A stretch of DNA of 64,000 bases from Melanocharis versteri (GCA_013397845.1 VZTG01008547.1:734008-798007); one strand, 5' to 3'. Shown: positions 1 to 14,355, counted from the stretch's first letter. The notes: a model not told the origin generated them from the letters alone. Numbers and translations: made by a program.

Positions 1-1407
1 AAATTAATAACATGTTGTTTCACCATTGATCCACCCCTTCTTCTCCTCCATGCCCCTCCAAACAGTTCCCATAACTCCACAGGGATAACTAAAACCAGTT
101 TTGTGTGCAATACAAGTTCGGGTTTGTTTATTCAGCTAAGTGATTGCTAGTACAAGTGACCTTAATACCTAACAATGATTATAGTGATGTAATTTACAGA
201 TTGGATTTTAAGAGCATGTTGCAAAGGCAGGACGATTTATATCACACAGTTATTCATTTGAGGAATAGCTCTTTGTGCTCATCATTACTCATCATTATAT
301 TATGACTTTAATCTGTTCCTCTGTAAAACCGGTGATTGGAGTAACCAGCATATTTTCATATAGACATTTGCCATAAAAATATTGTCTTTCTTCACACTTT
401 GATAGGACTCAGAGTTCTTAGAGGTCTTTTTCAACCTAAATAACGCCATGATTCTGTGAATTTGTTGATCACTGAACATACTCTCGTTTCATTAAATTTT
501 AAGATTGAAAAAAAAAAAAGCATAAGGAATATAAAACTAGTCAGATTACGCTGACATATTCTGAGTGGGAGGTGCTTTACCAGCCTCGGAGCTTTTACAA
601 GTCTCAGCTGATTTTCCTAAACTATCAGTTATCATCTTAACCCAAATTCCTTTCATTTGATTTGTTGAGGGGCTGCCTGGATTTTAAGAGACTTCTGTGT
701 GTATGCAATATGAGACAAAAGTAAAAAAGTAAAGAGTATCATGAGAATGATTTTCGTTAAACAGATTAGAGATCCATAGGAAGTACCTAGGTATCCAGAT
801 ATGCTCCATACAAGTATTTGGATAAAAGGTTCATTATTGAGCATTATTGGCAAAAGCTTAAATTCTCCTGACAGTTCTCTATTAGGATAAAGCTGAGCAT
901 ATGCTGAATTATACAGGCAAATGTCTTCTAAGGAGTGTTAGCCTGAAATTTAATATGCTTCTGATTTTCCAAAAATTTTCTGATTTTTCAAAAAGCTAAT
1001 GGACAAGAGCTTATTGTTGGAGAATAAGAAGTGTGTAAAAGCTTTAGCTTTAAAAGATGCAGCCTTGAGAAGTGGGGGAAAAGGGGCTTTTCTTTCTTAA
1101 AAAAGGAAGTGTTGATGGTCCTTAAAGATTATTTCCAGAAGAGAATTCTCATCATCCCTGAGGTGTGTGAAGGAATCCTCAAGGTAGGCTAATGCAATTG
1201 CAGAACGAGTAGGTGACAATGATACCGTTGCTGCCTGGTGCTTAGGGCAAAAGATTGGATCTTATCACTGCTTATGTAGGCAAGGGAACTTGGCAAACAA
1301 GATATTTTGTAGAAGATTCTTATGAAATAATACATTACAACTACATATTTTAGGGTTAGCTGTTTACTACATAATGCAGGACTTCATTTCTGGTAATTTG
1401 GTAACAT

Positions 1408-1440
1408 TTCTGTAGTTCAGGGTAACACTGAACTACAGAA
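1408..1440. repeat. Perfect 13-bp inverted repeat, 7-nt loop
   Basis: The left arm ttctgtagttcag at 1408-1420 is the exact reverse complement of the right arm ctgaactacagaa at 1428-1440. The 7-base loop ggtaaca also occurs immediately before the hairpin at 1400-1406. It lies in intronic sequence and no function is implied. Confidence 0.85.
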
Positions 1441-4400
1441 CACTGCTAATGTGTCTGCAAAGGGAGCATCAGCATTTGTTCCTGTCTTGGAAAATGCCAT
1501 TTATTTTCTCCTAAAAAATTTCCAGTGGTTGCAATTACTTTTTTCCTATTGCCACAAAGTGCACAGGCAGCTACATGTTTGGAAGATGATAGGATGAGAA
1601 AAGGCAGTAATTTTCCTTCATTGCTTTAGCTGTTGTCCTGGAAATGAAAGAAGGATGGAGTCAGTCTCAAATAAGATGAAAAGACCTTTGACGGTACAAC
1701 TGCCACATTGTTGTCATTGTCTCCCAAAAGAGAGCTGCTGCTGCTAAATTTCTGTCTTCCATGGCCTCGTGCTCAGACAAAAGGAGTAAAGGAATATTGC
1801 ATAGATGCTCTTTGTTCTGTGAAATGTGTCTCTGAAGGTTAGAAAGGATGAAAAATCTGTCTCTTAATCAAGAAAGCCAAGGACAGTGATGACCATGACC
1901 AGTTCCTGGTGAGAGTGTCACAGATTTGAATTGAATATTCTTCATAATTGGCTTGCTCTTTTTGGCAGAAATTTTCTTGTTCAGGTCAGGTCAATCTTAC
2001 GCAGTTAAGAAATAAACATGATAATTTTCCAGGGGATCTGGTTCTGGAAATTTAGATCTACATTTGTCCCAGCTGTTTTTAGGAACTTAAGTTGTCTTAA
2101 GTTAGGAGTCTGGCTGCCCCAGCCTCCATGTTTGGTGATGGAGATACTGGAATGTCCAAGGTGTTTATTCATCCACTGAAATTGCCAGATGATCTCTGCA
2201 GGGCACATTGGAGCCCCTCATGTGACTGAGAGGGGTTCCCAAAGACAGGTCAAATGAATTCAGGCTTTTGGGCCTTTTGATTAGTCAAAGCTTCTGGATG
2301 CTGAACCACCCTATTTATTCACATCTTTCTGGGCATTAGTGGTCAGGCTGACTGAGTATCTGGAAAAAATTTGTTGTATATGGAGTTTTTTTTATGTGAT
2401 CTGTTAGTATTTCAATTACATGTTAACAATGAAAGGAAAGAAAACAGGAAATATAAAAGGTACTAAAGGAAGTAAACAGGGAAGAAACATCTGAACCATT
2501 CTGATGAATCTGTGTCTGTATTACTTTTGCATGAGAGAGCACTGACTAAAGCTTCATTCATTAATGTTTTGTATTCTAGTACTTGATGGAATTATAACAC
2601 TTTGGAGATGGAGTTTTATGTAGACCTTCCAATAGTGTCTGGGGAATGCTGCCCTGAAATTCTGTAGAGCAAATGAAGGTTGCTAGCTACAGCAATTTCA
2701 GGACAAGAGGAACTTTAATTGCACTTTTTATACTGGCTCATGACTTTTAAAAGAGCATAAAATAAGGATTCAACTTAAATTTAGTAAGTGTACAGTCAGA
2801 AATTCACCTGTTAAGTTTGTTCAGTTGTGTAGAACTAGACTATTTACTGAGCTGAGAGGTTATAGCTAAGACATTATTTGAAGGGTCTTTCTACATTTGT
2901 CATTTGAAGAACTGGTGTTTATTTGCCTTTCTATTTCTTTCTCTTTTTTTTTCCCCCATGATTTATAAACAGTATACTTCTGAAAAAAAAATTAATTTTT
3001 GAAAGTTCCTACATTCCGAGATCTCAGCTGCTAGCACAGAAAAGTGCGAAAAGTCTGCTGCAGCAACTATTAATGTGGCCCAGAGGGGATATTTTTTACA
3101 ATGTATAGTTTTGCGCTATTTTCCTTCTCTGTATGTTTTCCTGAAGGACAACACCTGAAAGTCATCACTGGTACAATTCTGCAGAAATAGGCAGTCTCTA
3201 GGATGCATTCAGTTGTGCTATTCTGGCCACACAATTCAGTTGTAGGCTCTTTGTCAGGACAAGAGGTAGGAAGAGAGGATTGCTGGCACTTTTCTTCTAA
3301 CCTTACAGGGTCAAAACCCAGGTGTGAATAAAATTCATTATCCACAGGACATTGTGCTAATTACGGCTATTACAGCTGTCCCACAGTGTTGCTAAACAGT
3401 GGGATTTCTCTCAACAGTCCAGTGCTGTAGCTGTTCTGCCTCTCAGCAGCCCTCCTTAGGTCCCTGGTGCAGATGGGGCCTTGCACAGTGAAGTATCACT
3501 GATTTATTATTCCTGCTGATTCCGCTCAATAAAACCCTAAACCAGTTTTAAAGCTTCAGATGCACTGAAGGTATAAAGCTAAAAAATATTGTTTATATTC
3601 ATAAACTAACCCTCCTTCTCTGCAATATGAGGAAAAGTTATATCCTTCAGAAAACATAAAATGTGACAAATATATGATAATTAACATTATGAAAAACTGT
3701 AGATACTTTACTGTTATTTTATAGTTACAATAGATAAAATTTGTATAGCACTTTTCAATTTGAAAGATAAAAAAAGTCTACCAAAAATTGAACGCATAGT
3801 GTAAAAATATAGCTGTTATTTAAAGGGAGCACTATTCAGCTTTGGTTTTGAACTTTATTGTTGTATAAAATGTGTAATTGAAACTGTAGGAAAAGTTTTT
3901 GGTGGAGACAATATACCTACCTGAGCTTGATTTTAACCAGGCCATGGATATCGGAAGTTCCTATTGGTTCTAAAAGAGTCTTTTAATGACAAGAAATCCT
4001 GGGGCTCAGTTCTATGTCTTATGGGTGAGACTGCCCAAATTCAGATAAACTTTTTTTTATCGATATAAACCTCAATCCAAATTAAAGGATGGTATAGTAA
4101 GGAATGAGAGCAATCTCTTAGATCGTAAAGGATGTTGCTACTCTTGACCTTGAAAGGCAGGCAAATCAAATAGGGAAATTTAGGAAATATCTCACAGTTT
4201 TTATTTAAAGACCCCAGAACAGTCTTTAGCAGCATTATACCTTTAAATTGTACATATCTAGAAGCATGTTTTTAATACGTCTTCCACTAATGTCTTATTT
4301 ACTTTCTGAGTTTGCATTGTGTCTATGATATTTGCAGTGATGGAAATTAATTTGACAATGGCTGCTGTCCATCAAATGGTAGTACTCTTTTCTTGTTCTT

Positions 4401-4972
4401 AATGAAGAACTCATTCAGATGTTACCTGAAAGTTTTTGGGATTTGTTGTAGTGTGAAAAACATTGGATACAAGCGTGAGGACTCTTTTCACTCAGTTGAT
4501 ACTTGAGAACCCTAGCTGTTCACTTGCTGTTTTCCGTAACAGCCAGAATCTGTAACCTTCTATAAGAATCCAGTTGCCACTTTCCTTAGCTATTTCATGA
4601 CCTTCAAGCTCTGGGTTATCTTCATGTTTTTTCAGTGTGAAGTTCTTAAAGCCCAGCAGTGCTGAAAAGTCCTTGGTGTGAGACCCAAGCTTGTTTCCAG
4701 ACTCCCTGCAACTGAAGGGTATTCTCTAAGATTGCCAAAGGTTGTCCTCTGGGGTATGGAAGACGTACAGAAGAAAGTTTTGAGCCTAAAATGTAAAACC
4801 AGCCAAAACTGAGTGTGTCCATTTGACAGACATATCTTTGTATGAAGGCAATATCAGAGACCAGTTTGGTTTTAAGATACCGAGTTAATATGGAAAATAG
4901 TTCCCATATTGAAACTGGTATCTTTTTTTCAGCAAGGACATTTTTCTAAGCTTGGAAAGAGTTACCTTGGCA

Positions 4973-5000
4973 GACATGCATATATAGATGTATGCATGTC
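4973..5000. repeat. Perfect 10-bp inverted repeat, 8-nt loop
   Basis: The arms are gacatgcata (4973-4982) and tatgcatgtc (4991-5000), separated by tatagatg. The arms are AT-rich with a central atgcat. The site is intronic, with no evidence of a role. Confidence 0.8.
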
Positions 5001-5958
5001 GTTAAGGGTGAAATATGAAGCATATGGGATAAAGGATGCTGTTTCAGCTGCATTGATAGGGATTTATAGTTTGGATGGTAAATCTTAGATTTTAAAATGG
5101 AAATAAGACAGCTATGTGTAATATGTGATATTGATTTAGAAAATAAACTTATACCAAACACCAAAATCACTTGATTATGATGCTAGCATTACTGATAACT
5201 TTGAAGTGCTTCTATTAATGGTTTTCAATCTGTGTAAAATAACTGCAAGCTATAAAGTTCTGCAGATTAGAGATAGGATAATGATCAGAGATGGCACTGG
5301 GGCTCCTACAAAGTACATGTGGAGATGTGTTTAATTTTCTTTACTTGTTTTGTGCATTTCTTTATCATAAATGACAGAAGGTTCTTTCCAGAAGCCTTAG
5401 CCACTTCTGTTTTCAGAATTATATGGAATAGGCAAACTGATTGTATTGGTGAGTTGCTTCAGTATGAGAATACAGACTCTGAATAGCTGTCAAAAAGGAA
5501 ATTATATTCAGTTAGAAGGTAGCACTTGGATTATCAGACAGAACAAGGCAGGGAAGCTACAGCAATACTCAAAACACTTAAGTGCAGAATATAGTACTGG
5601 ATTATCTGCTTTTCTTCCTCTGTAGACACTTTCCAGGCAATACCCCCTCTTCTGCACCTTGAGGAGGAAAAAAAATCTGTTTGCAATATTCATATTGATT
5701 TATATTGACAAATCTGACACGCCATATGGCACTAAGGAAGGTTATAATCGTGCCTTAGATATTATTTATATAGATATTAATAAATCTATTTAGCACAGTT
5801 AGCTTCAAAGTATATTATGGTAAAGTTGAATAATGTACTCTAATGCCAGGTTTCTGTATATGAAACAGTTTTTCAATATTTGGTCCCCATTAACATCACA
5901 TGTGGCAAAGCTGTGAAATTGAGTTGATATAGCTTTAGTCTTTGAATCTAAAAATCAG

Positions 5959-6008
5959 AGATGAAATATGTACAGCATCAAAAAGATGAAATATGTGGAG
6001 CATTAAAA
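5959..6008. repeat. Two-copy tandem duplication, 25-bp unit
   Basis: Two adjacent 25-base units at 5959-5983 and 5984-6008 both begin agatgaaatatgt and differ at only three positions. The following bases, gcattaaatgaaa, repeat the end of the second unit in part. This is a recent-looking local duplication inside the intron. Confidence 0.85.
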
Positions 6009-9000
6009 GCATTAAATGAAACCTACTTGAATATGTGTCTCAGGGCCTAGGGGAATGGAGTGTCAGACTGCTGGCACTATCCATCATTATAATAGTTCAT
6101 TTTATACTTGCACTGGGTAGGTTGACTTCGAGGAGAGAAGTGGCTTTAGTGGTCACCATAAGTTTTATGTGTTTTTTACAGATGTCTGGATTTCGTAGAA
6201 CTTTATGGATTTCTTTAGGTCATTAAAGTAAAAACTGCAGGATGTTCAGGAACTCATGTTATTTATTTCACACTTCTGGTAGAAAAATGACAAATTTGAA
6301 TTTCACCTTTTCCTCTCATAGAAAAAGGAAATTGACTAGTGCAGTGCTTACACAACTTTCCTGCTGGGGTGTTGTAGTGGGGAGAAATAGTGGTAAATTT
6401 CACCTGATTAAAAGCATTGGGTTGAATGCAGTTCAATGAGCTTTTTCGATAAGTGAACTCAAAACTTTCATTAATGTTCTTTCATTTTTTCCGCTATAAT
6501 GTCCATGTTTATGCATTTATGTAGGAACATACCATTCAAAATGTTTCCAAATCAGTAAATTTTGGTATCATAACACTGCGTTTTATCACAAATAACAATA
6601 TTAAATGAGTTCATGCATGCCTATGACTTGATGTTCCTTTTAGGGACTGCTAATGGTTCAATTGGCCTTGATTCTCTTCTTCATTGAGTGCAAAGTTTGA
6701 TTATCTGGCTTATTAATTTTTACACATAAAAAATATTAAAATATTCACGTCTTGCCCATTATTAGAAGATATTCAAGACTGTGGACATCTTACAGGTGAA
6801 TATACTTTTTTTTTTTAATGAGGCAAATGTGTATTACTTTTGTGTGAAACTGAAAATTTCTGAAAACTAGGAAGGCTGTCTTCTGTAAGGCAAATCAAAA
6901 CCAGAACTGGTCAGTGTTCACTTTGGCAGACAGATTTGTTACATTTGCTCAGCCTGTGCTTTAAGTAGAGCAATGGAATATGCTGTGGAAAGGAAGCCAG
7001 GCACATCAGTCTACCTTTATTTAACAATGTAAATTTTATGGGAGACTGCACAGGATTTGCTTTTGAAAAGGGATTGAAAGCAAGGAGCTGGCTTCCTTCA
7101 GTAAGTTTTGCTTTGATATTGTAATAGAATGGCTTCATTACAGCAAAAAGTAGGGCTGAGAATCCTAAAATTATTCTTCTGCAGAAGACTCCTTGTTTTA
7201 GGAAGAGAATCCTTGTCTGGACAAAGCAGAGCAGCTGTCCTGTGTAAAACTGGGCCTGTCACAGATGCTTGTTAAAGGCTGGGGAAAAGCTGTTCTCAGG
7301 GCTTGTGTTGGCATGAAAATAGTCTTTTTACTTCTGCATTAGCTGACTGGAGATACAGGAGAGAAAAAATGCAGAAGGCCTCTTGGTTAAGCACAGGTAT
7401 AGCTTATTCTCCATTATCAGAGCACATAGAAGGGAAATGGTCTGTAATTCTCACAGCAAACCAAACTTTTCTGTTAGCCATCCACTTGCTTGTTACCAAA
7501 GATATTATCTCCTTTGTATTCAAGGAAGTTACTGTTCATGAAGGCTGCTCATGCTAGGCCAAACAGCTTTATTAGTGATAATCCCTTCCCTTTGATTTCT
7601 CAGTGCTTTGAGTAATAAACACTAATCCTGCCAGGCACTTTGAGGTGATTCTCCAAGCAAACACATTAATGCAGCAAACACAAGGGTTAGGCTTGCTCTT
7701 GAGGGGGCAATAACAAAGGGACTCCTGAGAACTAACAGCGTTTAGATATAATAGATGGGCTGCTGACACGTAAAACTCAACAGCTGAGGATGAGGCTTGA
7801 TGTCAGAGGACGCATGTTGTTGACTCAAACTCTCTCCCTTTTCTTGCTGTGATTCTAATCTGATTTCTCAGCCCCTTCTTTCAGTAAGCCTAATCAGTTC
7901 TCGCAGCATTGATTTTCAGTGCATTGCACGTTACTGTGACTTGGGCAAACTCTATTTACTGAGGAAGAGGCTGTCTGGGCCCGAGAGAGGTGCACTGTGT
8001 GTGGTGTGCGAGGTCTGGGCTCGGATTTGGCTGTCTCTGAAGGAGCGGTGCAGCAAAGGGCAATAGCTGAACACTGGGTTGTTGAGAGGTAGCTACAAAT
8101 GGAAGCAGAAGGCTGGAAGAAGGAGGGCTGGTGGATAGTGCAGTTATCAAATTGGGCTTACCAAACCTTGTCAACCTCTTCCTGCTTGTAGCTCTAAGTT
8201 AGTTGGGGATGAAAAAGCACATTTTTATATGTGGGGCTTGGATATTTTAACTACTGTCTTACACTTGGATTTGATTTCACACTCCCTAAAGATATTCAAA
8301 GTTACTCACCTTGAGAAGTATCAGAAAGAAACGTTTATATCACCTTTCCTAGACAGAAGCAGAAGACCTTCTACTTTGTTTCTGAAATGATTGTGCAGAG
8401 CTAGGGCAGCTCCATGGAAAAATGATTATGATCTGTGAGGATTCCTCTGTCTTTTTCTTCTCTTTATTATTTTTTCATTTAGAAAATGACCTCTCTTGAT
8501 TTCATGCTTGTGAACTATTAAGCATAGTTAATATTGACAACAGTGCATGTAGTCTTCAAGAATAAAAGGAAGAACAGATATTCAGAATAAAATGTATTAC
8601 TTACTTCATAGATATCACACACTATTAACATTAGAAATATAACATTTAATTCATTGTAGTGAATCCAGTTTCTCTGTAACCGTCTGCCTCGCGATAAAGG
8701 GTGAGTAGGAGTCGTCAACAAAGTTACAATAGGAGCCCTCAAAACAGATTGGTTATTGCAGTGTTGTTGTTTGATACAGTTGACCCTTGCGTTATTTTGT
8801 TTTGAGCATACAAACACGCGAGCAGGAGCCTTGTTAAACTGACTCGTTCTTAAGACTGCAGATGATGTGAAAATGAAGTCAAGATTGGGTGAAATCCTAA
8901 AAAATGCTTATTCATAATTTGCATCAAGCAGAAGGAATTTAATGTACATTAACCTAGTCTTGAGTTTTCCATGATTCAGAGGGTCACGGTGTTGCTGTTT

Positions 9001-10178
9001 CACTACTGATTCAAACCTGCGCTGTGGAGACAGATGTTCCTGGGAGGTGAAACAAAAGTTTGCCTCTGTTGTTAATTTGAGAGCAGTTCTTTGAAGCCTG
9101 CTGAGCCAGTGCCTAATTAAACTGCACACACGCTCCAAACAAATGAAAAAGTAATGCTGCTCCTCACAGATAACATTTAAGGTGACAATTTCTTCTCAAG
9201 TGAAATCTACTTGGGGAAATCAATTCACTGCTGAAGCAGAAACTCTTTCCGTAATACTTCATTATGTGAAGGCATTACTATAGCCCATAAAGTATAGGAG
9301 AGCTCGTGCTGTTTGGAGATCTCAGCTGTATCTAGTCAGAGCCATGGGACAAGCACAGTTTCAGTCTCATTTCTGTAATTTGAAGCCAGAGCTATATTCC
9401 TTGTCTGCAGTAACATTATTCTGAGAGTGATGACTGGTTGTGCTACACATAGAGCAGAAATCTCTTATGAAATGTTTGGATGCTGTAGACTAGTGATTAG
9501 TTTGCAACTGAAAATTCCTGAAGTGCTCCTGCCTGACTCCTCTAATTACATCAGCTGTATTCATTTGTTTTGCTTTTGCATTAAGCCACACGCCTTGCGT
9601 CTTGGCTTTCTCATGGCAGTACCTACCAGGAAAGCTGTTGTTCCAAGTTCGGTTTTGTATTTGTAAACATGCATTAAAGTAATTAGGATATACTTTGAGG
9701 CAGAGAGAGGGCAAGGGAAACGGCCTGTGATGTTCCTAATGGCCAGTGCTAGACACTATTTTCTAAAGGTTTCTGTTCCTCTTATGATGTTAATCATCCT
9801 TTTTTCTCCACACCTAAAGCGCGTGTGGGGGTGATTTTCTGTGTATGATAAGAAGCCAAAGTTACAAATAATCCTTGGTGTCTCACAAGGATGATCACAA
9901 TAGTTTTATGATCAATAAGGATACACCCTTGTACTGATGTGCAGTTTCACTGACATCAGCAGAACTCTCAGAGACAGGCAGGATCTCTGCACTGAGCTCC
10001 TGCTCCTTTGCAATGTCAAAGCCTTAAAAACAGAGCAAGTAGGAAGCGCCTCACCTAGCATAGCTCCTAGGAGAACAGAAAAAAAGGGAATAAAAAACCC
10101 CATGGAGAATTAAATATATGAAGTAAAATGCCTATTTGGGACTAGAGGGAGTAGGAGTGGAATGGTTTTCTCATCTCA

Positions 10179-10197
10179 AGAAATCTCCAAGATTTCT
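10179..10197. repeat. Short hairpin, 8-bp arms
   Basis: The arms agaaatct (10179-10186) and agatttct (10190-10197) flank a 3-base loop cca. A repeat this short can arise by chance. Confidence 0.6.
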
Positions 10198-12021
10198 GCA
10201 TCTTCCTTATTCCATAGTGGCATCTGCTCAAGACTGTTTGAGACTGCTGATGAGAAAGTAAAACCAGAATATTGTTCTTAATAGGCGTTGCTTAGGCCAC
10301 TCACCTGAGATAACAGATACCTTTGTTCAGTTCTCTACTCCAGGATGAAAATCTCAGTTTGCTGCTTAATGTGTGTTGATAGTAATTGACCAACCTGGAA
10401 TAAATAAGAATCATGCATTTTCTTTGGACTCAATTGGAAAATTTTTAGTCATACCAGGGCTTTTTATTGGAAAGCTTTGACTTTCTTGAAATCAACTAAA
10501 AATAATAATAAAAAAGTCCTAAGTGACTTTTGGGGTTTAGTTTTTTTCTCAAAGTTGTTGCTCTGTCACTAGAATGACCAGTCAAAAACATCTGAATTAC
10601 AGCACTTCATTTTATTTAAGAGTGTTCTATTTTTTTTTAAGATTATTAGACATCTGCTAATTTTGTGTGCACTTTCAGGTGCAGAAGGCCATAAAAGTAC
10701 CATGTGTGAATACTGGGGAGAATAATTCTTTTGACTTCATTCTGAGATATTTTTTGGTACACTGATCTCTGGGTGACCTGAAACATTTACTAAATCAAAA
10801 CAATTAACTGGAGCATTAATTATGTTATGATCTGTTTCTCTCAAAGTCAGACCAGAAGAGTTTCCATGGAGCTAAAATTTTTAACAGAACCAAAGTAAGA
10901 AGAGTAACTACATGCCAATAGGAGGAAAGGAAGGCTTGTTCTTAGGATAATGGATTGCTAATGTAGTGATGTATGGCAAAAGAGATGACTTGCCAAAGTA
11001 GAAAAAAAATTCTCTTAGACTGTTACCTCCTTTGTTCAAAACTTCAGTTAAAGAACAGCATGTAGGAGTCACTGTCACTTCCTGAGTTATGCCTTAGATC
11101 AGAAACGTTTGAGGAAGCCATCTGCTTTGTGGAAGTCAAGTATGCGGCATGTATATGTCTGAGGTATGACTCATGGGAAGGATATAGAAAATGGGTAGGT
11201 CTTTCTGAGCTCTGAATACCTGACTTCTATACATTGCCAGATTGTTCAAAGTTTAGAGAAAATGAGGAAATAAATTAATTTCTGGAAGAGGCTTGGGAGA
11301 AGAGACTTGAGGATAGATGCACATTATAAACGTGGCGAATTATTTTTCTTTGTCGTGTTCCATTCCTATGGGGGCTTGTTTAAGGTAATTTGGTGAAGTT
11401 CATTGAATGAAATTATGTTCCCTTATTTATTGAAGAACCATGGTGATTAGGTAAACAAAGTCTGTGATCCTTTTGCCTTAAGAGGGAAATGTGAAATAGA
11501 TCCATTCCCCTCCAGTCGCACTTACTGTGTTTTAAATTTCTATTAAAAAACCGCCAAACAAATCTTACAAATTAATTAGTTTATCTAGAAAGAAAACACT
11601 ACATTATCAATGTCAAGTTGTCATAAGGAAAAAAGGCATCCATTTTTTTTAGCATTCTCGTACTATCTCATCTTTTCATGTCATCTGATGGCACCTTCTA
11701 GTTATGTAAAACTAAAAATCAACAAGTTTATCTGAATGCAGGTCTCTGGTGTTATTTTGACAACTGTTATCGGTGCTATGTTCCTTCCCTATTTCTCTGG
11801 CCTAAGTAGAACCAGGGAATAATACCAGGCTTATATTTCAAAGCGTGAAGCTATTTATAGGATGTGGAGATATTGACAGTATGTTTCTTTCCAAGCCTGT
11901 ACAACAGAAATTGATTTTTCATTTGTAACGACTGCATCTTAGAACTTTAACACAGAATAAACAGAGGAAGAATATGAAAGAAAGTACAACTATAAACTGG
12001 TCTTTGTTTTCTGAACTGCAG

Positions 12022-12115
12022 GTAATGGAACATTGATTGGAGCATCTGCAAATGTTGTTTGTGCTGGAATTGCTGAACAGCACGGTTATGGCTTCTCTTT
12101 CATGGAGTTCTTCAG
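12022..12115 (+). CDS. OCA2: OCA2 (P protein) penultimate coding exon
   Basis: This 94-nt exon encodes part of the P protein, the 12-span melanosome membrane protein of the ArsB/NhaD-like ion transporter superfamily. P protein controls melanosome pH and so tyrosinase activity and pigment formation. The first two bases complete a glycine codon (G|GT). Thirty full codons follow, and the exon ends with AG, the first two bases of an arginine codon. The translation opens NGTLIGASANVV, then has CAGIAEQHGYG and ends FMEFF. The NGTLIGASAN block is the conserved re-entrant/transport-site motif of the second half of the family, and FSFMEFF leads into the last membrane span. The splice acceptor is ctgcag at 12016-12021 with a modest pyrimidine tract. 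The donor is AG|gtacaa at 12116. There are no stops or frameshifts, so the exon looks functional. The preceding exon is outside the window. Identification rests on recognised protein sequence, not on a search. Confidence 0.96.
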
Positions 12116-14332
12116 GTACAATTTTAAACTTCTCACATTAAATATGATTTTTTTTTCTCTAGGCAAACAATGAATCTTCTAAGGAGAAAAATATAGAGAA
12201 AGGGTCTATAAAATAGACTTGTGTTCCTAATTTGGTTTTGGCTACTGGAATGCAGGTGGAGGGCAGATCACTTTATTTTTGTATAGTGTTGATAGATTGC
12301 ATGAAGCTGGTGGGAGCACAGTGGAACTCCAGGAGAAACAAAACCTCAGAAATTCCTGCTTTGATCACCCTCAGTCTTCACCTTTGTAGAAACTGTAGAT
12401 TGTTGCTTTATTGTTAAGTGCACTTTAAACCTAGCTTGTCATCTGCACATTTTCATCGATGTTCTATAATCAGGAAAAACTAGAATGTCCTAATTTAGAC
12501 TGAGTTGATTTTTACCCCATGATCCAATGAGTAAACTATTTACATAAAAGCTATTACTTCTTTTGACCAGCTGCTTAGGAACTATGAATGAAAGTGTGAA
12601 GAGCAGCCAGTAATAACTCTAGTTGTTGTTTAATAATTGTTTAATTAATAGCTGTTTTTTAATAGTGGAATTTTCTTTGCAGGTCATTCATCAGCAGGTT
12701 TTTAAGGGGCAAAGTGTACTTAATGCATACAACAATTTAATACTTTTCCAAATACTTCCTGTTTTTGAGACTCTGGTTGAAAGATGTAAGTGGAAACTGG
12801 CAAATTGAGGACAAAACACAAAGGGCAAGTTTAAAGTGTAGTTGATTTAGCTAAAACATAATTCCTTGATTTTTTCTGCATATTTAGGGCAAAGGATACT
12901 GTTTAGCTCACACCAATTTATTTTTTCTCTGTACTTTCTTTACATTATTTATTATAGTTTCTCAGCTCTATCAGCTTTCTTCTAAACTGTTTACCTCAAA
13001 GCCCTCAAGCCTGCATTATTAATATGATTAATCATACAGGATTTTCTGGAGCCAAGCTAATGATAATCCTAAAAAGAAAGGTGGTCCAAAGTGCTGTTGT
13101 TAAAATTCAATCTATGAGGATGTGCTACTCACAGTGTTCTATCTTTCCTCCTGGAAAAAAATGTTAGATATACCCTCATATTTCTTTATCCTTCTAGTAA
13201 TTTAGAAGGCCAGAGCTGAACATGATATTCCAGTCACAGTCCTCCTATTTTTTTCATGTTTAAAAAAGATAAGGTTTAATACAGAATGCGGAGCTATTTG
13301 CCTTTTCTTTGTTAATCTAGGCAATATCAAATTCCTGTTCAAGTTGCTATTCAGTGTAAATCCAAGTCTCTTTCAGTTTTCATGTTACTTACATGGGTGT
13401 GATTATATCTGTTCTCGCCTCAAATTCTTATACTTTTCCTACATTGTGGATACAGAGACAAGTCTTTAAGTGGTAGAAATAGAAAGAATTGTGAGTCTGT
13501 GGGGCTTGGAAAAGGAGGTAGAGAGCAGTGGGATATTTGCTGTACACGGTCAAGAGTAAACATTAGAAAAAAACAAACATCAGAGCAAGTAAAAATCAGA
13601 GCAAACAAATGATCATCATGCCTCTAGGCAGAAGTGTAATTATTTTCATAGTCTTGACCCTGTAGAAAACATCAGATATGTTAATAGTATGAAGGTAATT
13701 GCTCAGAGACAGCATTTATGAGTAAACAGAAGTCAGGGAAAGATAATATTCCTACTATGATTTTAGTCTAGTTATCAAAGAAAGATTACTCATAAATAAG
13801 AGCTTAACATAAAGGAAAACCTCAAATGTAACACAGTACTTTTTCTCTTGGCAAATGGTGAGATAAAGGCATTGTAGTCTTGTTGCCTGGATGAATTCTA
13901 GAGGTTACATAATGCTTTTATATCAATTCTGGCTGTAAAATAATCAACAGAGCTTTATTTTTCTCAAGGAATAAGATAAATAACATTGCAGATGCCTAGA
14001 TGCTTCATTTCATGATAGGTTTTTAAATTTTTACTAACATATATTTGAGTTTGTTGCAATATATCATTCTACTGGGTCAGACCACCTTGTGGAACATGAA
14101 AATGATACACAGAAACCTTTTTTTACCAATGAAAAATTTGATTCCAGCTCCATGACATAAGAAGTTTGCATTGCTGTAGAGGCTTTTATTACCTTTTTTT
14201 ACTTGCTAATACAATTTACAACTTGATTTTAATTTTCTCTGGAAGAAAGGCATTTATAACCTTATAAAGATACATAGTATTTCAAACATAAAGTAACTTA
14301 TGTTCCTTCATCCTATTGTAATTCAGTACCAA

Positions 14333-14355
14333 TCACCCCTCTTTGTGAGGGGTGA
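14333..14355. repeat. GC-rich hairpin, 9-bp arms
   Basis: The arms tcacccctc (14333-14341) and gaggggtga (14347-14355) are perfectly complementary around the loop tttgt. The stem is GC-rich in an AT-rich intron, so the hairpin would be stable in RNA. It is not followed by a T-tract and does not suggest a known RNA family. Confidence 0.75.

Larger units (their letters stand above)
1..12021 (+). other. OCA2: OCA2 intron upstream of the penultimate coding exon (partial)
   Basis: This stretch precedes the acceptor ctgaactgcag at 12011-12021 and is read as the 3' part of an OCA2 intron, since the exon it joins is entered in mid-codon. I looked for the preceding OCA2 exon, which should encode the segment ending in ...MGACLGG, and did not find it. 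The sequence is AT-rich and unique-looking. It contains a few small hairpins and one tandem duplication, listed separately, and no CR1 copy that I can recognise. Open frames here are short (under 100 codons) and resemble no known protein. Confidence 0.75.
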
